From DASXTB01 sp036505615 (lineage in GTDB: Bacteria; Acidobacteriota; UBA6911; JACQSX01), in NCBI GenBank assembly GCA_036505615.1, contig DASXTB010000028.1, positions 1 to 9,377 on the forward strand: 9,377 bases of DNA, written 5' to 3'. The notes under the pieces were generated by a model. The model was not told the DNA's origin and searched no databases. It saw only the letters and a list, made by a program, of their open reading frames with translations. The position numbers were made by a program, and so were the translations under genes. Shown piece after piece: positions 8,053 through 9,377 of the stretch (positions are counted from its first letter, which is position 1; each line of letters starts with the position of its first letter).

Positions 8053-8125
8053 CGAGCCGCTCTCAAGACGTATTCGATTCATGGCGCGGACTAAAGGACA
8101 AGCGGCTCGGAGTGCAAGACGTATT
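8053..8125. repeat. Small inverted plus direct repeat between convergent genes
   Basis: In the 140-bp gap between the methyltransferase and lipoprotein stop codons, CGAGCCGCT (8053-8061) is matched by its perfect reverse complement AGCGGCTCG (8101-8109). The 11-base CAAGACGTATT occurs at 8064-8074 and again at 8115-8125. A loop of 39 nt and the lack of a T-tract make it a poor intrinsic terminator. The origin may be a local duplication; function is unknown. Confidence 0.45.
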
Positions 8126-8151
8126 AGCAACTCTGAACGTGCTAGCGAATT

Positions 8152-8898
8152 TCACCGCATAGGAATTGCTACCTCCGCCTCATTGGAATAGGCGCTCTCA
8201 ACGGAATCGGCATCAATTGCGGTGGTCACGTAAAAATAGGTTTCTCCATTCCTCACCATGCTGTCCGTAAAGCTGGTGGCAGGTTGGGGGGACGAATTTA
8301 GTTGGGCATATGGTCCCCCAGACTTACTACCGCGATAAATGTTGTAGCCTGCCACGGTCGAGGTGCTCGGATCCCAGGAAAGACTGACATTGTGCTGGGA
8401 CGGTGCGAGTCCGGTACCGGTGAGTTCTTGTGTGATCGGAATGTTGGATGCGTCGCTGAAAAAAGATATGCTGCCCGAGTATCTGCCTGCGGTTTCTGGG
8501 ACGAAGGTTACTGTGAAGGGAACGCTGTGTCGTGGCGAAACTATCAATGGAAAACTGATACCACTCAGAATGAATCCCGTGCCGTCCAAGGCTGCGGAGG
8601 ATACAGTCATAGGGGAGCCACCGGCTATCAAAGTCCCCGTTCGGCTGGTGGTAGTCCCTGCGGGCAATTGACCAAACTTCATTGTGCGGGGACGTATAGA
8701 GGAGTCGCCAAATTCTACTGCGCGGGGTCCTACAGAGGAGTCGCCAAATTCCACTGCACGGGAACGCACAGAGGAGTCGCCAAATCCTCGGTTCCCCATA
8801 TTGCCTGTGCTGAGACCCTGACAGCCGACCATAGCCATGAATAAGAGCAAAGCTATTGCGCTGGAGAGAATGTTGCAGTGCGGGCGGAGATCAATCAT
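8152..8898 (-). CDS. Lipoprotein with choice-of-anchor (ASH-like) and fibronectin type III domains
   Basis: A 248-residue predicted secreted lipoprotein, read on the - strand. The start ATG (8896-8898) is preceded by AGTGAGGTCAAG, a good Shine-Dalgarno site. Residues 9-25 form a hydrophobic signal segment ending in MVGC, a weak lipobox with lipidated Cys26 (Met rather than Leu at -3). Residues 39-74 are three 12-residue repeats, FGDSSVRSRAVE, FGDSSVGPRAVE and FGDSSIRPRTMK, running into FGQLPAGTTTSRTGTL, the start of an immunoglobulin-like choice-of-anchor D/ASH domain (about 75-165: TVTFVPETAGRYSGSISFFS). Residues 168-247 are a fibronectin type III domain (VSLSWDPSTSTVAGYNIYRG ... TYFYVTTAIDADSVESAYSNE). 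From memory this two-domain layout is common in acidobacterial secreted proteins. The C-terminus ends AEVAIPMR with no PEP-CTERM signal, so it is not an obvious exosortase substrate. Likely envelope-attached, adhesion or scaffold role; this is inference. Confidence 0.85.
   Translation of the reverse strand: MIDLRPHCNILSSAIALLLFMAMVGCQGLSTGNMGNRGFGDSSVRSRAVEFGDSSVGPRAVEFGDSSIRPRTMKFGQLPAGTTTSRTGTLIAGGSPMTVSSAALDGTGFILSGISFPLIVSPRHSVPFTVTFVPETAGRYSGSISFFSDASNIPITQELTGTGLAPSQHNVSLSWDPSTSTVAGYNIYRGSKSGGPYAQLNSSPQPATSFTDSMVRNGETYFYVTTAIDADSVESAYSNEAEVAIPMR
8677..8784 (-). repeat. Three in-frame 36-bp tandem repeats inside the lipoprotein gene
   Basis: Units lie at 8749-8784, 8713-8748 and 8677-8712 on the - strand, each coding for FGDSS(V/I)xxRxxx. 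On the + strand the conserved core AGAGGAGTCGCCAAAT recurs at 8698, 8734 and 8770, exactly 36 bp apart, and a degenerate partial copy (CCAAACTTCATTGTGCGGGG from 8672) overlaps the last unit into the following FGQLPAG. The copies differ at a few bases, so they are not the newest kind of duplication. The repeat lengthens the linker between the lipidated Cys and the first Ig-like domain without breaking the frame. Confidence 0.9.
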
Positions 8899-8913
8899 CT
8901 TGACCTCACTCGG

Positions 8914-8936
8914 AGCCGTACCAGAGGCGTACGGCT
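8914..8936 (-). promoter_or_regulatory. Perfect 8-bp inverted repeat upstream of the lipoprotein start
   Basis: AGCCGTAC and GTACGGCT flank a 7-base centre (CAGAGGC). On the - strand it lies about 15 bases before the ATG, just upstream of the ribosome binding site. It could be an operator for a dimeric regulator or an mRNA hairpin that affects translation. It has no T-tract, so it does not look like a terminator. Which role applies cannot be decided from sequence. Confidence 0.45.
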
Positions 8937-8951
8937 GAAGGTTCGAGCGTT

Positions 8952-8967
8952 TGACAACCTGACAACC
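8952..8967. repeat. Tandem 8-bp direct repeat TGACAACC
   Basis: TGACAACC occurs twice head-to-tail in the divergent intergenic region, 16 bases from the hairpin. A short tandem repeat in a promoter-bearing spacer can be a regulator-binding site, but two 8-mers may also be a chance duplication. No matching copy was noticed upstream of the first exosortase. Confidence 0.3.
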
Positions 8968-9210
8968 TAGCTCCGCCGGTCATAGGACTTCCGGGAAGCC
9001 ATAACCGTCCCGATAATGGTGGCCTAGGAGAGGAACTCCGGCAAGTGTCGAAAGGGCAGGGACGTTTGGGCGAATAGGCCGAGCAAGATACGTCCTGTTA
9101 CCTGTCTAATTGGCCTCTTGGACATTTCCGTTGAACCCCCGGCGACAGTCCGCATTTTGTTTCGAAGGTTAGGAACCAGAACTCTCGCGCACCTGTTCAG
9201 TAAAACACTT

Positions 9211-9377
9211 ATGATTGCACAGTCACCCACGATCGCGGTAAAGAGCGGCTCGTTGCCAAGCAGTCGCACTTCCAGTCTGTTCATTGCATCTGTTGTCGGA
9301 ACCATTGTCCTATTTTGGGCTCCCTTACGGAGGCTGCTCGAATTCGCCTCTACATCCGAGTCCTCATACATTCCGTT
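9211..9377 (+). CDS. Second exosortase-like protein, N-terminus only (runs off the window)
   Basis: The frame from ATG 9211 is open to the window end (55 codons). After about 22 polar residues it reads a hydrophobic segment (SLFIASVVGTIVLFW, 22-36), then APLRRLLEFASTSESSYIP (37-55). This lines up position for position with the first exosortase, FWSPLQELLAFARHSEFSFIP: FW, PL, LL, FA, SE, S and IP are shared. That is the first transmembrane segment plus the conserved S-x-x-I-P entry of the family. The catalytic Cys, Arg and His lie beyond the window, so membership rests on this short stretch. No good Shine-Dalgarno is visible before the ATG; the frame is open further upstream, and in-frame TTG codons at 9157 and 9118 are alternatives. 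It is transcribed away from the lipoprotein gene. Confidence 0.72.
   Translation, partial: MIAQSPTIAVKSGSLPSSRTSSLFIASVVGTIVLFWAPLRRLLEFASTSESSYIP

Larger units (their letters stand above)
8899..9210. other. 312-bp spacer between divergent lipoprotein and exosortase-like genes
   Basis: This stretch must hold the promoters for both divergent genes, though I could not place a convincing -35/-10 pair for either. It contains the lipoprotein ribosome site (GAGGT on the - strand, 8903-8907), a perfect hairpin (8914-8936), a tandem TGACAACC pair (8952-8967) and a small CTTCC-G-GGAAG palindrome (8988-8998). An open - strand frame at 9024-9371 overlaps the next gene and resembles no protein I know. 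No terminator or RNA gene is seen. Confidence 0.5.

Noticed and set aside
8016..8162. A 48-codon open stretch in the convergent gap, with QDV repeated 17 codons apart
   Set aside because: It has no usable start codon near its beginning and no resemblance to a known protein; the repetition follows from the 11-base direct repeat.
8302..8844. A 180-codon open frame on the + strand opposite the lipoprotein gene
   Set aside because: It lies wholly antisense to a gene with clear lipobox, Ig-like and FnIII motifs, and its translation is rich in Cys and Gly with no recognisable domain; it mirrors the repeat and codon bias of the real gene.
9024..9371. A 115-codon - strand open frame at the window end
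   Set aside because: It is antisense to the exosortase-like N-terminus and its product has no known motif or clear ribosome site, so it is more likely a shadow.

Overview
The window looks like part of an exopolysaccharide / exosortase locus from a soil-type Gram-negative bacterium, most probably an acidobacterium (Acidobacteriota). The grounds are the combination of an exosortase, a FemAB/GNAT-like transferase of the kind found with exosortase systems, a THDVE-type polysaccharide deacetylase-like protein, an AlgD-type nucleotide-sugar dehydrogenase, and a short lipoprotein made of a choice-of-anchor (ASH-like) domain plus a fibronectin type III domain. The lineage is an inference from protein style and has not been tested.

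Layout. Positions 2-7459 carry six genes, all on the + strand: the 3' part of an alpha/alpha-toroid protein (2-877), a GT4 glycosyltransferase (1026-2249), a deacetylase-like protein (2300-3661), an AlgD-like GDP-mannose/UDP-glucose dehydrogenase (3888-5246), a FemAB/GNAT-like acyltransferase (5277-6359) and an exosortase (6536-7459). A short O-methyltransferase lacking the N-terminal half of its fold follows (7565-8011). On the - strand, convergent to it, is a lipoprotein gene (8152-8898) with three in-frame copies of a 36-bp tandem repeat. A 312-bp spacer (8899-9210) with a perfect hairpin/palindrome separates this from the 5' end of a second exosortase-like gene (from 9211), which runs off the window.

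How the genes may work together: the dehydrogenase would supply a nucleotide-linked uronic acid (GDP-mannuronate if AlgD-like), the glycosyltransferase would add a sugar to a growing chain, and the deacetylase-like and toroid proteins would act on the polymer or its precursors. The FemAB-like protein and the exosortase(s) connect polysaccharide export with sorting of surface proteins. No flippase, polymerase, outer-membrane export gene or PEP-CTERM substrate is visible here. Spacers of 30 bp to about 226 bp between the + strand genes are compatible with one transcription unit or a few. I saw no convincing intrinsic terminator, tRNA, rRNA, CRISPR array or insertion sequence.
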